Below are positions 19,944 to 29,872 of a stretch of DNA of 64,000 bases, piece after piece. The notes beneath the pieces were generated by a model. That model was not told the origin of the DNA. It made no database searches and saw nothing but the letters and a program-made list of their open reading frames with translations. The position numbers and the translations under genes were made by a program. This stretch comes from Planctomycetota bacterium (GTDB lineage: Bacteria; Planctomycetota; Planctomycetia; Planctomycetales; Planctomycetaceae): positions 40,690 to 104,689 of the forward strand of contig JAQBWV010000001.1 of assembly GCA_027624335.1 (NCBI GenBank), written 5' to 3'. How positions within the stretch are numbered: position 1 is the first letter of the stretch; the number at the start of each line of letters is the position of its first letter.

Positions 19944-21095
19944 CTACGTGCGTCTACTGAGCATTCGCTTAACGGCTCCGTAAAACTGCCGGTTCTGTTT
20001 GGCCGATTCTTTCAGGGAAAGTACGGCGCGTTTCAGTCCTGACGCGACTCCGGATTCGAACAGGTGTGCGTTGAATACTTCGCGTGTTTCTGTTGCGAAT
20101 CGGGATTTGTAGGCTTCGTCGCCGAGTCCGAAGTCAAAGACGCTGAGGCCTCTGTCGATGGCGTCTTCCATGATGAAGCTGAGCAAAACGTCGCCAGGTG
20201 CGTATTGTGACCACTCCGCATCGAAGGTCGGTGCGTAATAGGAGTATCTTCCGCCGGCTTCGAGACCCACGCACATCGCGATATTCTGCCCGTCCAGTCG
20301 TAGCGCACTCAGTCTTGCCGAGTGTTGCGATGGGCCCTGCAGGATTGCTTCCAGGAATCGTTGTCCGCTGGCCTCTTCCAGAAAACTTTCGTCACCGACT
20401 GCCTTACGGCGCTCGCGGTGCAGTTTCACGAAATGTTCCCGGCTGTGTGGAAGTTCGAGCTGACTCAGCGTTGGGATGAACTCCAGCTTTCCCATGCGTT
20501 CAAGCTGATTGCGACGGCGTCTGGTTGTCTTTTTGCGGCAGAGTCGCTGTTTGAGTTGCTCGGCAGAAACACCATCCAGCCGAACGACAGGTCCGACTCC
20601 ATGATGGGCGATCAACGGGCGGCATGGAAACGTGACACTCGACGGTCCCACTGCATTTGACAGACCAGTCAACAGCCATGAATCGGCGACGAGATTCGTC
20701 AGGCAACCGCTTTGCCAGTTCAGGCTGAAGTTGTCTAAAGCCGTGAGCGCGACGCGGCACACTGCTTTGAGGTCCGAGTCATTGCAGGGGTGCTCATGAT
20801 CAACAGCGAAAATCAGATCATTGAAGTCGCTGCGAGGGTTACCCAGAAAGTTGAGCGAGCCGTTGCGAATGCCAACTGGCAGGATGGCAATGGCTTCACC
20901 GGAATGGCTGACGACCGGGCAGCAGGGAGTTACATCATCGCTATAAGACTGTGAGATCGCCGTGAGCCAGTCAAAGTGCGTAAAGATTTCGGCGCGAGTA
21001 TCCGCGGCCCAGATTCTCATCCAGCCATCGCGCCATCGACGAAATTCGGACCACGATCGGATCAGCGAAACCTCAAGCTGGCTGGCAGCAACCAT
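19944..21095 (-). CDS. GNAT / FemAB-like acetyltransferase
   Basis: RKAVGDESFLEEASGQRFLEAIL, YYAPTFDAEWSQYAPGDVLLSFIMEDAIDRGLSVFDFGLGDEAYKSRFA typical of CelD-type GNAT. Confidence 0.85.
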   Translation of the reverse strand: MVAASQLEVSLIRSWSEFRRWRDGWMRIWAADTRAEIFTHFDWLTAISQSYSDDVTPCCPVVSHSGEAIAILPVGIRNGSLNFLGNPRSDFNDLIFAVDHEHPCNDSDLKAVCRVALTALDNFSLNWQSGCLTNLVADSWLLTGLSNAVGPSSVTFPCRPLIAHHGVGPVVRLDGVSAEQLKQRLCRKKTTRRRRNQLERMGKLEFIPTLSQLELPHSREHFVKLHRERRKAVGDESFLEEASGQRFLEAILQGPSQHSARLSALRLDGQNIAMCVGLEAGGRYSYYAPTFDAEWSQYAPGDVLLSFIMEDAIDRGLSVFDFGLGDEAYKSRFATETREVFNAHLFESGVASGLKRAVLSLKESAKQNRQFYGAVKRMLSRRT

Positions 21096-21109
21096 CCCTT
21101 GTCCTTACT

Positions 21110-22234
21110 TCAGCGGGAACTCGCGGTCGCGAGATTCGTCGTGGCTGCAAGATCCTGAACAGAGTCGGCGACGCTGGTTGGACCGCAGGCGGGGTCATGC
21201 AGAACAGACTGAGTCGGTCGAAATTTTCTGAGTCGATCCATCAGGCCGCTGACTTCAGCTCGGAACTGCGCGCGACTCGTGTCAGAGCCAATGCCAACTC
21301 GTTTCAGATTGAACAGCGGTTGCGAACGACTGTTAAGGCCGGCCACGGTTGTGACCGCCGCCTTGATCTGACACTGCCTGAATGCAGGCATGACGCGAGC
21401 GTCAAAGTCGTTTCGGGTACCGTTCGGAAAAGCAAAAGTCGACGAAGAGATTCCCAGGTGCGTGAGGACTGCTTCGTACGAGTCGACAATCTCCGCTTCG
21501 ACGCGTTCATCACTGAGTCGGCTGAGAATCTCGTGATTTACAGTGTGAGGTCCGATTTCGATCAGTCCTGAAGCCTGCATTTCAGCGGCGTTATCCCAGG
21601 TCATGATCTGAAATGCCCGCCGAACGGAATCGTCGGGCTCGATGTCTGGCGTTTGTCTGCAGATATCTCTCATCGCTCGATTTTTATGTTCTGCCGGAAG
21701 TCGTTTGAGTGTCGCCAGCAGCGACTCATAGGCAGACTGATACTCAACGTCATCGTCCCAGCAATACACACCCAGTCCGTGAGTAGACAGATCAAGCTCA
21801 AGCGAATCGACGGCCTGAGTCTCAGCAAAGACTCGATCCTGCCACAGCAGTTTGTCTGTGCCGACATAACCGGTCGCCAGGTACATCGTTGCAGGGACGC
21901 CGAGTTCGCGAAGAATCGGGAAGGCAACTTCAAAGTTGTTCTGGAGCCCATCGTCAAACGTGAGCGCTGCACAGTTTGGTGGCAGAGGTCTGCTGTTTGT
22001 CAGCCGGTCGACGATGTCTGATAACGGCAGAATTTCATAGTGCTTCTTCAGGTACTGAATCTGCCAGCGAAATTCGTCTGCCGGGATCTGGCACCAGTGT
22101 TCCCAGTCACGCGACTCGGGCATGATCCCGTGGTACATGACGATCAGCAGATCCTGCGAGTGCAACAGCCTGCTCACGGCGGACACGCCGAGTGATTCGG
22201 TAGCGCGAATCAGCTTGTGAGCAATGCCTGGCAT
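21110..22234 (-). CDS. Polysaccharide deacetylase family protein
   Basis: LIVMYHGIMPESRDW, AALTFDDGLQNNFEVAFPILRELGVPATMYLATGYVG. Start MPGIAHKLIRA at 22234; the upstream extension runs through a repeat. Confidence 0.9.
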   Translation of the reverse strand: MPGIAHKLIRATESLGVSAVSRLLHSQDLLIVMYHGIMPESRDWEHWCQIPADEFRWQIQYLKKHYEILPLSDIVDRLTNSRPLPPNCAALTFDDGLQNNFEVAFPILRELGVPATMYLATGYVGTDKLLWQDRVFAETQAVDSLELDLSTHGLGVYCWDDDVEYQSAYESLLATLKRLPAEHKNRAMRDICRQTPDIEPDDSVRRAFQIMTWDNAAEMQASGLIEIGPHTVNHEILSRLSDERVEAEIVDSYEAVLTHLGISSSTFAFPNGTRNDFDARVMPAFRQCQIKAAVTTVAGLNSRSQPLFNLKRVGIGSDTSRAQFRAEVSGLMDRLRKFRPTQSVLHDPACGPTSVADSVQDLAATTNLATASSR

Positions 22235-22309
22235 GAAAGTTCTGCCTGTGGATGTCGACTTTACATGGAGACGAACAGGTGGATTCGCCAAACGGAAAAA
22301 CGGACAGGG

Positions 22310-22367
22310 AACAAGTTCCCGGATTTTCACAGGGCCGGTTCTCACCGATCGGCAGATACCGGCCCTG
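22310..22367. repeat. Palindromic repeat with CAGGGCCGGT core
   Basis: CAGGGCCGGT (22330-22339) / ACCGGCCCTG (22358-22367) perfect inverted repeat; flanked by AACAAGTTCCCG, identical to 15404-15415. Confidence 0.65.
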
Positions 22368-22792
22368 GCGTCTGCGGCCATTCGGGAATCAAGTGATTTC
22401 TGACTCCGAAGCCTCGATAGGAGATGTCCTGCTGATATGTAATGCAGGTTAGCCCGGATTCGCCCCACTGTCGGAAGTCTGTGTGGAACGACACGGAAAT
22501 GGGGCCGAATCGACGGTTCTTTCCGGGTGCTTCGCGACAAACCGGTACCCATTTCATCGGGCGATGACGTTGGTTTGTACGAACATTGCTGGATTCTCTT
22601 CGGAGAGTGAATTCGCGTTATGGGGATTGGGTGGAGGAGTCACGAGAAAACGTCACAATGCCTCGCCCTCGCGTCGCGACGACTGAATATTCGTGTGAGG
22701 CGTATGGGCTTGCGCTGTGTTTTGCGCACGGTGCATTTCGCCTCAGTCAGCAGTCGCACGACCCTCGCAAACGGACACGGAAAGGATCAGGA

Positions 22793-24418
22793 ATGAACTT
22801 CAAATGTGCTGCCTTGACCTCGCAGAAGTGGCTCTGGGCGATGCTCGCCTGTCTCTGTGTTGATTCGGCGTCGGCAGCGGATCGGCCGAACATCCTGTTC
22901 ATCTTTACCGATGACCATGCTCCACACGCGATTGGTGCTTACAACGGCTGGCTGAAAGGTGTGAACCCGACACCGAATATCGATCGATTGGCCGCTCAGG
23001 GTACCTTGTTTGAAAACAGCTTCTGCACGAACTCGATTTGCGGACCGAGTCGGGCTGTGATCCTGACTGGGAAGCACAGTCATCTCAACGGGTTCATGAC
23101 CAATGGCAACCGGTTCAACGGTGACCAGCAGACATTTCCAAAACTGCTGCAAAAGGCAGGCTACACAACAGCGATGCTCGGCAAATGGCATCTGTCGTCT
23201 AATCCGCAAGGGTTTGATCACTGGAAAGTTCTGCCGGGGCAGGGGGACTACTACAACCCGTTCTTTCTCAGCGCCAATGGGCGTGAAAAGGTTGACGGCT
23301 ACTGCACGGACATCGTGACAGACATGGCTATCACGTGGCTGAACGAGCAACGTGACAAGGACAAGCCATTCATGCTGATGTGCCAGCACAAGGCTCCGCA
23401 CCGTTGCTGGATGCCACCGCTGCGACACTTGAATCTTTATAACGATGTCGAGATTCCTGAGGCGCCGACGTTGTTTGACAAGTGGACTGACAACGCCAGT
23501 CCCGCACGTTTTCAGGAAATGGAAATCGATCGACATCTCCATCTCGTGTGCGATGTCTTCGGCCCGATGCCAGCCGGATTCGACTTGACGAAGCAGAACA
23601 CCGACCGCTCTGGCATCAAAAACATGGAGCGAATGACTGAAGAACAACTGAAAGCCTGGCACGCCGCCTACGGTCCTGAGAATGAAGCGTTTATGAAAGC
23701 CAACCTGCAAGGCGATGATCTCGTTCGCTGGAAGTACAACCGCTATATCCGCAACTACCTTCGCTGCGTGAAGGGCGTTGACGAAAGCGTTGGCCGACTG
23801 ACGGACTACCTGAAGGAAGCCGGCCTTGATGAAAACACGATTGTGATCTACTCGTCGGATCAGGGCTTCTATCTTGGAGATCATGGCTGGTACGACAAAC
23901 GCTGGATGTATGACGAGTCCATGAAGATGCCATTGATTGTGAAATGGCCGGGCGTGACGAAACCAGGGTCGCGCCGCACGGAACTCGTGCAGAATCTGGA
24001 TTACGGCGAAACCTTCCTCGATGTTGCGGGCGCGGAGATTCCGGCGGACATGCAGGGCAAGTCGCTGGTCCCACTACTCAAAGGGGAAACGCCGGACGAC
24101 TGGCGAAAGTCGGTTTACTACCACTACTACGAATACCCCAGCGTCCACATGGTCGCCGCACATTTCGGAGTTCGCACCGAGCGTTACAAGCTGATCCGTT
24201 TCTACCAGTTCGACGAGTGGGAATTCTACGACCTGAAAGAAGACCCGGACGAATTGACTAATCAGTACGCGAATGCAAAGTACGCAGACGAAATCGCGAC
24301 ATTGAAGCAGGAGCTTGCCCGACTACGGAAACAATACAACGACGACAGCCAGCACAGCGTCATGCCGGCTGAATGGCGAGATAAGTTTCGCCCAGCTGCA
24401 CCCGTGAAGTCGCGATAG
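22793..24418 (+). CDS. Sulfatase (formylglycine-dependent, secreted)
   Basis: DRPNILFIFTDDHAPHAIGAYNG..., CGPSRAVILTGKHSHLNG (CxPxR), YSSDQGFYLGDHGWYDKRWMYDESMKMPLIVKWPG. Confidence 0.95.
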   Translation: MNFKCAALTSQKWLWAMLACLCVDSASAADRPNILFIFTDDHAPHAIGAYNGWLKGVNPTPNIDRLAAQGTLFENSFCTNSICGPSRAVILTGKHSHLNGFMTNGNRFNGDQQTFPKLLQKAGYTTAMLGKWHLSSNPQGFDHWKVLPGQGDYYNPFFLSANGREKVDGYCTDIVTDMAITWLNEQRDKDKPFMLMCQHKAPHRCWMPPLRHLNLYNDVEIPEAPTLFDKWTDNASPARFQEMEIDRHLHLVCDVFGPMPAGFDLTKQNTDRSGIKNMERMTEEQLKAWHAAYGPENEAFMKANLQGDDLVRWKYNRYIRNYLRCVKGVDESVGRLTDYLKEAGLDENTIVIYSSDQGFYLGDHGWYDKRWMYDESMKMPLIVKWPGVTKPGSRRTELVQNLDYGETFLDVAGAEIPADMQGKSLVPLLKGETPDDWRKSVYYHYYEYPSVHMVAAHFGVRTERYKLIRFYQFDEWEFYDLKEDPDELTNQYANAKYADEIATLKQELARLRKQYNDDSQHSVMPAEWRDKFRPAAPVKSR

Positions 24419-24716
24419 CGAGTACCACTCGTCAGGGCGGGCAGGGTTCTCAATATCACGGGATGCTCTTAATCCAGACGTCAGGGTCGGCATCTCTTTA
24501 AAACCCGCTCGCTGCAAAAAAGGAAGTCCTGAAGTACGTTTCGAACGCAACGTCGCCGAGGTGCAAAACAGCCGAGTTCACGGAGCCGTCTCTTCTGTTT
24601 CTCTGCGAGACTTTTGCGTTCAAAGTCGTGCCATATATAAGAGTTGAGGAATACTGGTCGCAAATGTCTCATGCCTGACAGCGTGCGGCATAGATTCGTA
24701 ACGGAATAAGGACATC

Positions 24717-25808
24717 ATGGAAGCTGGAATTGTCGGTCTGCCGAATGTTGGGAAAAGTACACTGTTCAACGCGCTGACGATGTCGCAGGTCGCAGCAAGT
24801 GCGAACTACCCGTTCTGCACGATTGAGCCCAACGAAGGCATCGTCGCCGTTCCGGATGGTCGTCTGGCTCGGATTACGAACTACATCGTCCCCCAGAAGA
24901 TCATCCCGGCCTCCCTGAAGCTCGTCGACATTGCCGGCATTGTCAAAGGAGCCAGCGTTGGCGAAGGGCTGGGCAACAAATTCCTGAGCCACATTCGGGA
25001 AGTGGACGCCATTCTGCAGGTGGTGCGGTGTTTTGTGGATCCTGACGTGACTCACGTTGGCGGGAATGTTAATCCTCTGTCCGACATCGAAACCATTGAG
25101 ACCGAGCTACTTCTGGCAGACATGCAGACGCTGGACAACACACTGCCGAAAGTTGAACGGACCGCTCGCGGTGGCGACGCTGATGCGAAACTTGCCGTTT
25201 CCGTCATTCAGAAGTGTCTGGCCAGTGTCAACGATTCTGTGTCGATTCGGACGCTCGATCTCGACCCCAAAGAAAGAAGGGTCGTTAATGGTTATGGACT
25301 GATGACTGCCAAGCCGATTCTGTACGTTGCCAACGTCAGTGAAGATGACCTCACAGGTGAAGGACCACTGGTACAGCAGGTGCGAGAGTTTGCTTCGAAG
25401 TCCGGCGCAGATGTGGTTCCGGTGTGTGCCAAACTTGAGGCTGAACTGGCTGAGGTCGACGAAGCCGATCGCCAGGAACTGCTGGAGTCAATCGGGTTGA
25501 CTGAACCGGCTCTCGCACCGCTGGCGCGAGCGACGTATCACACCCTTGGCCTGGCAAGTTATTTCACCGCAGGCGAGAAAGAAGTCCGAGCCTGGACGAT
25601 TCCGATCGGCGCGACGGCGCCTCAGGCTGCCGGAGTCATTCATACCGACTTTGAACGAGGCTTCATTCGTGTCGAGGTTTACTCGTTGGCGGATCTCGAA
25701 AAGTATGGCAGCGAGAAAGAGATTCGAGCCGCTGGCAAACTGAGAATTGAGGGCAAGTCCTACGTGATGCAGGATGGAGACATCTGCCACTTTCTGTTCA
25801 ACGTCTGA
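24717..25808 (+). CDS. ychF: Redox-regulated ATPase YchF
   Basis: [78 protein letters not shown]-terminal TGS-like domain. Confidence 0.97.
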   Translation: MEAGIVGLPNVGKSTLFNALTMSQVAASANYPFCTIEPNEGIVAVPDGRLARITNYIVPQKIIPASLKLVDIAGIVKGASVGEGLGNKFLSHIREVDAILQVVRCFVDPDVTHVGGNVNPLSDIETIETELLLADMQTLDNTLPKVERTARGGDADAKLAVSVIQKCLASVNDSVSIRTLDLDPKERRVVNGYGLMTAKPILYVANVSEDDLTGEGPLVQQVREFASKSGADVVPVCAKLEAELAEVDEADRQELLESIGLTEPALAPLARATYHTLGLASYFTAGEKEVRAWTIPIGATAPQAAGVIHTDFERGFIRVEVYSLADLEKYGSEKEIRAAGKLRIEGKSYVMQDGDICHFLFNV

Positions 25809-25846
25809 ACACGTCCTGGAAATCTACGGCGGGGTCTGGAATCGAG

Positions 25847-27193
25847 ATGACGATGCCGCTTCGATCCGCAAGAGCAATCATCGCGCTGTGCCTGTCCGGG
25901 TCTTTATTTCTGAGCTGGATGACGGTCCGTGCGGATGATGAATCGGCGGAAACAGCCGCCGTCGCGGGTCTGCTCAATTCCAGCGACGCCGACGCGTTGT
26001 TCTTTCTTGTTCTGCCCGAGCAACCAGTGCAAGGCGGACTCGAGCAGGATGGCTTCGTCGTTGAGATGCCCAGACTCGCCGAAACGCTGTTGCCTGCGTC
26101 GAGTGACCGTTCCTCACCGGCACGGGTGCCGGTAGTGACTGTCTGGAAAACCGATGGCGGCACTGGACGATTCGCCGGAACCTGGCAGCGTGCTGAGCGT
26201 GGGGCGCCGTCGCAATTTCGAATTGCTGAGGCGGCATCACTGGTGGATTATTCGTCGGGCGCAGTCTTGCTGTTTGCTCGATCCACCGAGTCGCACAGCG
26301 GAAGCGTGCCTGAGTTCCATTGCCGAATCCTCGATTCCAGCGATGAACGTGAATTGAGAATTCTCTATGCGCACTTCGGGCTTTCTGTCGCAGATGCGAA
26401 ACCGGGGCAGTTCGGAATTCATTCACCGTGGACGAATCGCGGGCCGCCGTTAAAGGGCCCGGCGCTGCACATGTTTCTTCCTCAGTTCGATCAGATTTCT
26501 GCTCGCGGGTTTGTGCCAACGCAACGAAGTGGGTCGACAGGAATCGGGTACACACTGGAGACGCTGCTTGACATTCCGGAGAACAACAGCCCGCTTGGCG
26601 ATTTCCTCGGAATGGAACTGAAGTCACATCGCAGCGGCGATACAACTTCATCCGCTTCGAAACGGATGAATCTCTTTCTGAAGGAACCAGTCTGGACTGA
26701 CGGTTTGGCTCATCGGGATCGAATTCCGAAGTACGGTTACGTCGACGACAATGGTCGAGTCGCTCTCTACTCGACGTTGACGAGTCGCGAGAATTCTCAC
26801 CACCTGCGACTATCGGTCGACACCCGTGGTCGCCGCATTGAACTGCGATTCCGGAATGATTCTGTCGGCTACTGGACCTTCGATATGCTGCAGAGTCGAC
26901 TGTCCGAGAAGCTGACTGAAACTGCATTCGTGGGAGCGACGTCTCGCGGCGCAGGTCGTGATGAGGAGTTTCATTACGACTCCGTCCTGTTCTGTCAGCA
27001 ACCGGCGGTGGAGTCACTCGTGAGTCTCATTGCATGTCGTGAAGTGATGGTCGAGATGCGAATGCATGTCCGCGAAGATGGCTCGGCACGGAATCATGGA
27101 TCCGCCTTCCGGATTCGACAGGATCAGTTGTCTCGACTGTTTGCCAGAACCGTTCTTGTTCGCATTGGAAGTGTTTCGGCACGCCATCCGTAG
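25847..27193 (+). CDS. Secreted hypothetical protein (448 aa)
   Basis: ORF with signal-like N-terminus (MPLRSARAIIALCLSGSLFLSWMTVRADD); no family recognised. Confidence 0.7.
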   Translation: MTMPLRSARAIIALCLSGSLFLSWMTVRADDESAETAAVAGLLNSSDADALFFLVLPEQPVQGGLEQDGFVVEMPRLAETLLPASSDRSSPARVPVVTVWKTDGGTGRFAGTWQRAERGAPSQFRIAEAASLVDYSSGAVLLFARSTESHSGSVPEFHCRILDSSDERELRILYAHFGLSVADAKPGQFGIHSPWTNRGPPLKGPALHMFLPQFDQISARGFVPTQRSGSTGIGYTLETLLDIPENNSPLGDFLGMELKSHRSGDTTSSASKRMNLFLKEPVWTDGLAHRDRIPKYGYVDDNGRVALYSTLTSRENSHHLRLSVDTRGRRIELRFRNDSVGYWTFDMLQSRLSEKLTETAFVGATSRGAGRDEEFHYDSVLFCQQPAVESLVSLIACREVMVEMRMHVREDGSARNHGSAFRIRQDQLSRLFARTVLVRIGSVSARHP

Positions 27194-27245
27194 GTGTGAA
27201 CGGATCGTCGCATTTCGAACGAAGTTATGATCAACAGGCCATCAC

Positions 27246-28496
27246 ATGCGTGACGAAGCTACTTCAAAAGGCACGCTGTCGCTGCGGATACGAAAACGAA
27301 TTTCGATCAGGAAGCGGCTGCTGTTCGCGTTGTGTGGCTGTGTGCTTGGATGTCTATTGGCCGAGGGTCTGCTGATCCTCGCAGATGTTTCGTATCCTCT
27401 GCCTTACGAACCCGACGAATATTGTGGCACTCGACTCCGTCCAGGGTTTCGAGGGTACTGGACGAAGGAAGGGTTCGGTGAGTTTGAAATTAACTCCGCA
27501 GGATTTCGCGACAGAGAACATTCTCTCGAGAACCCGCAGGGTGTTATTCGAGTCGCTGTGCTGGGTGATTCGTACATAGAGGCGTTACAGGTGCCGGTGG
27601 AAGCGATGTTTGCCAGCGTTCTCGAACGGGAACTCGCCGAGCGCGGTGCCGGCACGAATCAGCGGTTTGAAGTGCTGAGTTTCGGCGTTTCCGGGTTTGG
27701 AACTGCCCAGGAACTGCTGATGCTCCGGCATCACGTCTGGCAGTTCAAACCGGATGTCGTGCTGCTCGCTTTTCTAGCGGGCAATGATATTCGAAACAAC
27801 TCGCGTGAGCTGGAGCCTGAGCGACTGCGGCCGTTCTTTGAACTGATTAATGGCGAACTCAGGCCAGACTTCACTTTTCGGTCTGATCCCGCATTTCAGA
27901 ACACGTTGAGTCGTTCGTTCCGCCTCAAAACAAAACTCTACAACGCCTCGCGGGTCCTTCAGGTGGCCAGAGCGGTTTATCATGGCGAACTGTCGCGGAG
28001 ACGAGCATCATCCAAACCAGCTATGGCGGATGAGTCAGTTCAGGCCGCGAATTCGGACGAGATTGGTTTGGACGATCAGTGCTTCGTAACGCCTACGTCG
28101 GAGGAGTGGCGAGCCGCATGGCGGTTGACCGAGAGGCTGATCGAGCAGATGAACCTGGAATGTCAGCAACAGAACTGTCAGTTCGCCGTGACGCTGGTGA
28201 CATCCGGCATTCAGGTCAATCCAGACGATCAGCTAAGACAGGCTTACGCCAAACGACTGCGCGTGAGTGACCTTGGATATGCAGATCGACGTCTCGTAAA
28301 GTTCGGTGAGCGATCCGGAATTCCGGTGATTCCGCTTTCTTCGAGACTTCTGAAATTCGCCAGAATGCAGAACGTCTATCTGCACGGTTTCTCAAATACC
28401 AATCCCGGCGAAGGCCACTGGAACGAACACGGTCACCGCGAGGCCGCTCGTATTTGCGCCGCTGAGTTGCTGCGAATCCATGACGAAGAGGGTTGA
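27246..28496 (+). CDS. SGNH/GDSL-type hydrolase family protein, membrane anchored
   Basis: RVAVLGDSYIEALQVPVEAMFASVLERELAER, VVLLAFLAGNDIRNNS, LHGFSNTNPGEGHWNEHGHREAA. Confidence 0.82.
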   Translation: MRDEATSKGTLSLRIRKRISIRKRLLFALCGCVLGCLLAEGLLILADVSYPLPYEPDEYCGTRLRPGFRGYWTKEGFGEFEINSAGFRDREHSLENPQGVIRVAVLGDSYIEALQVPVEAMFASVLERELAERGAGTNQRFEVLSFGVSGFGTAQELLMLRHHVWQFKPDVVLLAFLAGNDIRNNSRELEPERLRPFFELINGELRPDFTFRSDPAFQNTLSRSFRLKTKLYNASRVLQVARAVYHGELSRRRASSKPAMADESVQAANSDEIGLDDQCFVTPTSEEWRAAWRLTERLIEQMNLECQQQNCQFAVTLVTSGIQVNPDDQLRQAYAKRLRVSDLGYADRRLVKFGERSGIPVIPLSSRLLKFARMQNVYLHGFSNTNPGEGHWNEHGHREAARICAAELLRIHDEEG

Positions 28497-28588
28497 GCAG
28501 GACTGGCTATGCCGGTCTCACTTCTTGGGCCAGCACCGTCGGCCCTACTGGAGTTTCTGCGTGCTGTCACTGTCGCTGGTGGTGATTG

Positions 28589-29809
28589 TCAGCTCTTCAA
28601 CGCAGGGACTGGCGTGTAAGTGTCACCCAGAATTGATGCACTCGCGACCCCCAGCCACCCATCAAGCACGGTGGCGTAAACATGTCGAAAATCAGTGTGA
28701 AACTTCACGTCGCCATCGTCGAGATCATGCACGGCAGGTTGTTTACCATGCAGTCCGGGCTTCACTCCTTGTCCGGCGAGGAATACTGGAGCGGCTGCCC
28801 CGTGATCGGTTCCTTCGCTGGCATTTTCTTTCAGTCGCCTTCCGAACTCGCTGAAAGCCATCGTCAGGACTCGATTCCCGTGACCGTGTTCGTCGAGATC
28901 GCGGACGAATGAGTCCAGCGCGGAACTCAACTCTTTCAGCAGTGCCGCATGAACGGGAGCCTGTCGCGAGTGGGTGTCGAATCCGTCGAGCGTCACGTAA
29001 TAGATCCGTGTCTGCAGTCCGGAATCGATGAGCTGTGCGACGGTTTTCAGCTTCTGAGCAAGCCCACTGTCTGGATAAGTGATGTCGGTGCTGTAATTTC
29101 CACTGGCCACTTCGATCTGTTCGCTGGCTGAGAGTGCGGATCCGGTGCTGGTCTGCACGAAGCCGAGTAAATCGTCTCCGGAAGAAGCCCCACGTCCTAT
29201 CTGGGCAATCGTCTGACGCATCTTCTGACTGCTCTCGGTCAGGCGAAACTTCCGCAGTGACGTCACCGACGGTACTCGGATCTCCTGAGATGCCAGAGCC
29301 AGTGGCTGTTGCTCATGCCCCAGATGGATCGCCGGCAGGTTGATCGCTTTGCCCTGCTGAGACACATCGAGAAATCGACCCAGCCAGCCGTCTTTACGGA
29401 TTGAGGTTTTGCGGCGGCAGGTATGCCAGATATCCATGGACTCAAAGTGAGACCGATTCGGGTTTGGATAGCCGACTCCCTGGACGATCGCCAGACAGTT
29501 ATTTTCGAGCAGATCGGAAAGCCCCTGAGCTGCCGGATGAAAGCCAAGTGAATCGTCGATCTTCAACGCATCTTCTGAGCGAACAGCGAGAACGGGTCTT
29601 GCACGCCGATAGACTTCTTCCCTGAACGGAGCAATGGTGTTCAGTCCATCATTGCCGCCGGACAGCTGAATCACGACGAGAATGTTTTCGCCTGCGGGAT
29701 TCGCGTCAGCGCCGCAGGCTCGCAACAGGAACCGGGGGGCAGTTGTCCCGAGTGAGACAACTGCGGATGTTCCGAACGATGTTTTCAGAAAACTTCGGCG
29801 AGTGGTCAT
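28589..29809 (-). CDS. DUF1501 domain-containing protein (Tat signal)
   Basis: MTTRRSFLKTSFGTSAVVSL Tat motif; ILVVIQLSGGNDGLNTIAPF; DGFDTHSRQ; GRRLKENASEGTDHGAAAPVFLAG. Confidence 0.92.
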   Translation of the reverse strand: MTTRRSFLKTSFGTSAVVSLGTTAPRFLLRACGADANPAGENILVVIQLSGGNDGLNTIAPFREEVYRRARPVLAVRSEDALKIDDSLGFHPAAQGLSDLLENNCLAIVQGVGYPNPNRSHFESMDIWHTCRRKTSIRKDGWLGRFLDVSQQGKAINLPAIHLGHEQQPLALASQEIRVPSVTSLRKFRLTESSQKMRQTIAQIGRGASSGDDLLGFVQTSTGSALSASEQIEVASGNYSTDITYPDSGLAQKLKTVAQLIDSGLQTRIYYVTLDGFDTHSRQAPVHAALLKELSSALDSFVRDLDEHGHGNRVLTMAFSEFGRRLKENASEGTDHGAAAPVFLAGQGVKPGLHGKQPAVHDLDDGDVKFHTDFRHVYATVLDGWLGVASASILGDTYTPVPALKS

Positions 29810-29872
29810 GGAGACGACATTCTGTTTTGGATCGGTCTTTGCTCGTCAGGATGGCAGAGCATGGGCAGGTAG

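Noticed and set aside
22787-23884. 365-aa minus-strand ORF antisense to the sulfatase
   Set aside because: The plus strand encodes a clear sulfatase with active-site motifs; the antisense ORF has no recognisable family and is expected from codon bias.
24530-24640. Weak inverted repeat (ttcgaacgcaacgtcgccgag / ctctgcgagacttttgcgttcaaa) upstream of ychF
   Set aside because: Only loosely matched arms; could be a decayed relative of the 5281-5415 repeat but not supportable by eye.
25974-27017. 347-aa minus-strand ORF opposite the 448-aa gene
   Set aside because: Composition (very Arg/Ser/Thr-rich) typical of antisense frames; the sense ORF has a signal peptide.
28480-28854. 124-aa plus-strand ORF overlapping the SGNH hydrolase end and DUF1501 gene
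   Set aside because: Overlaps two supported genes and has no independent coding signal.
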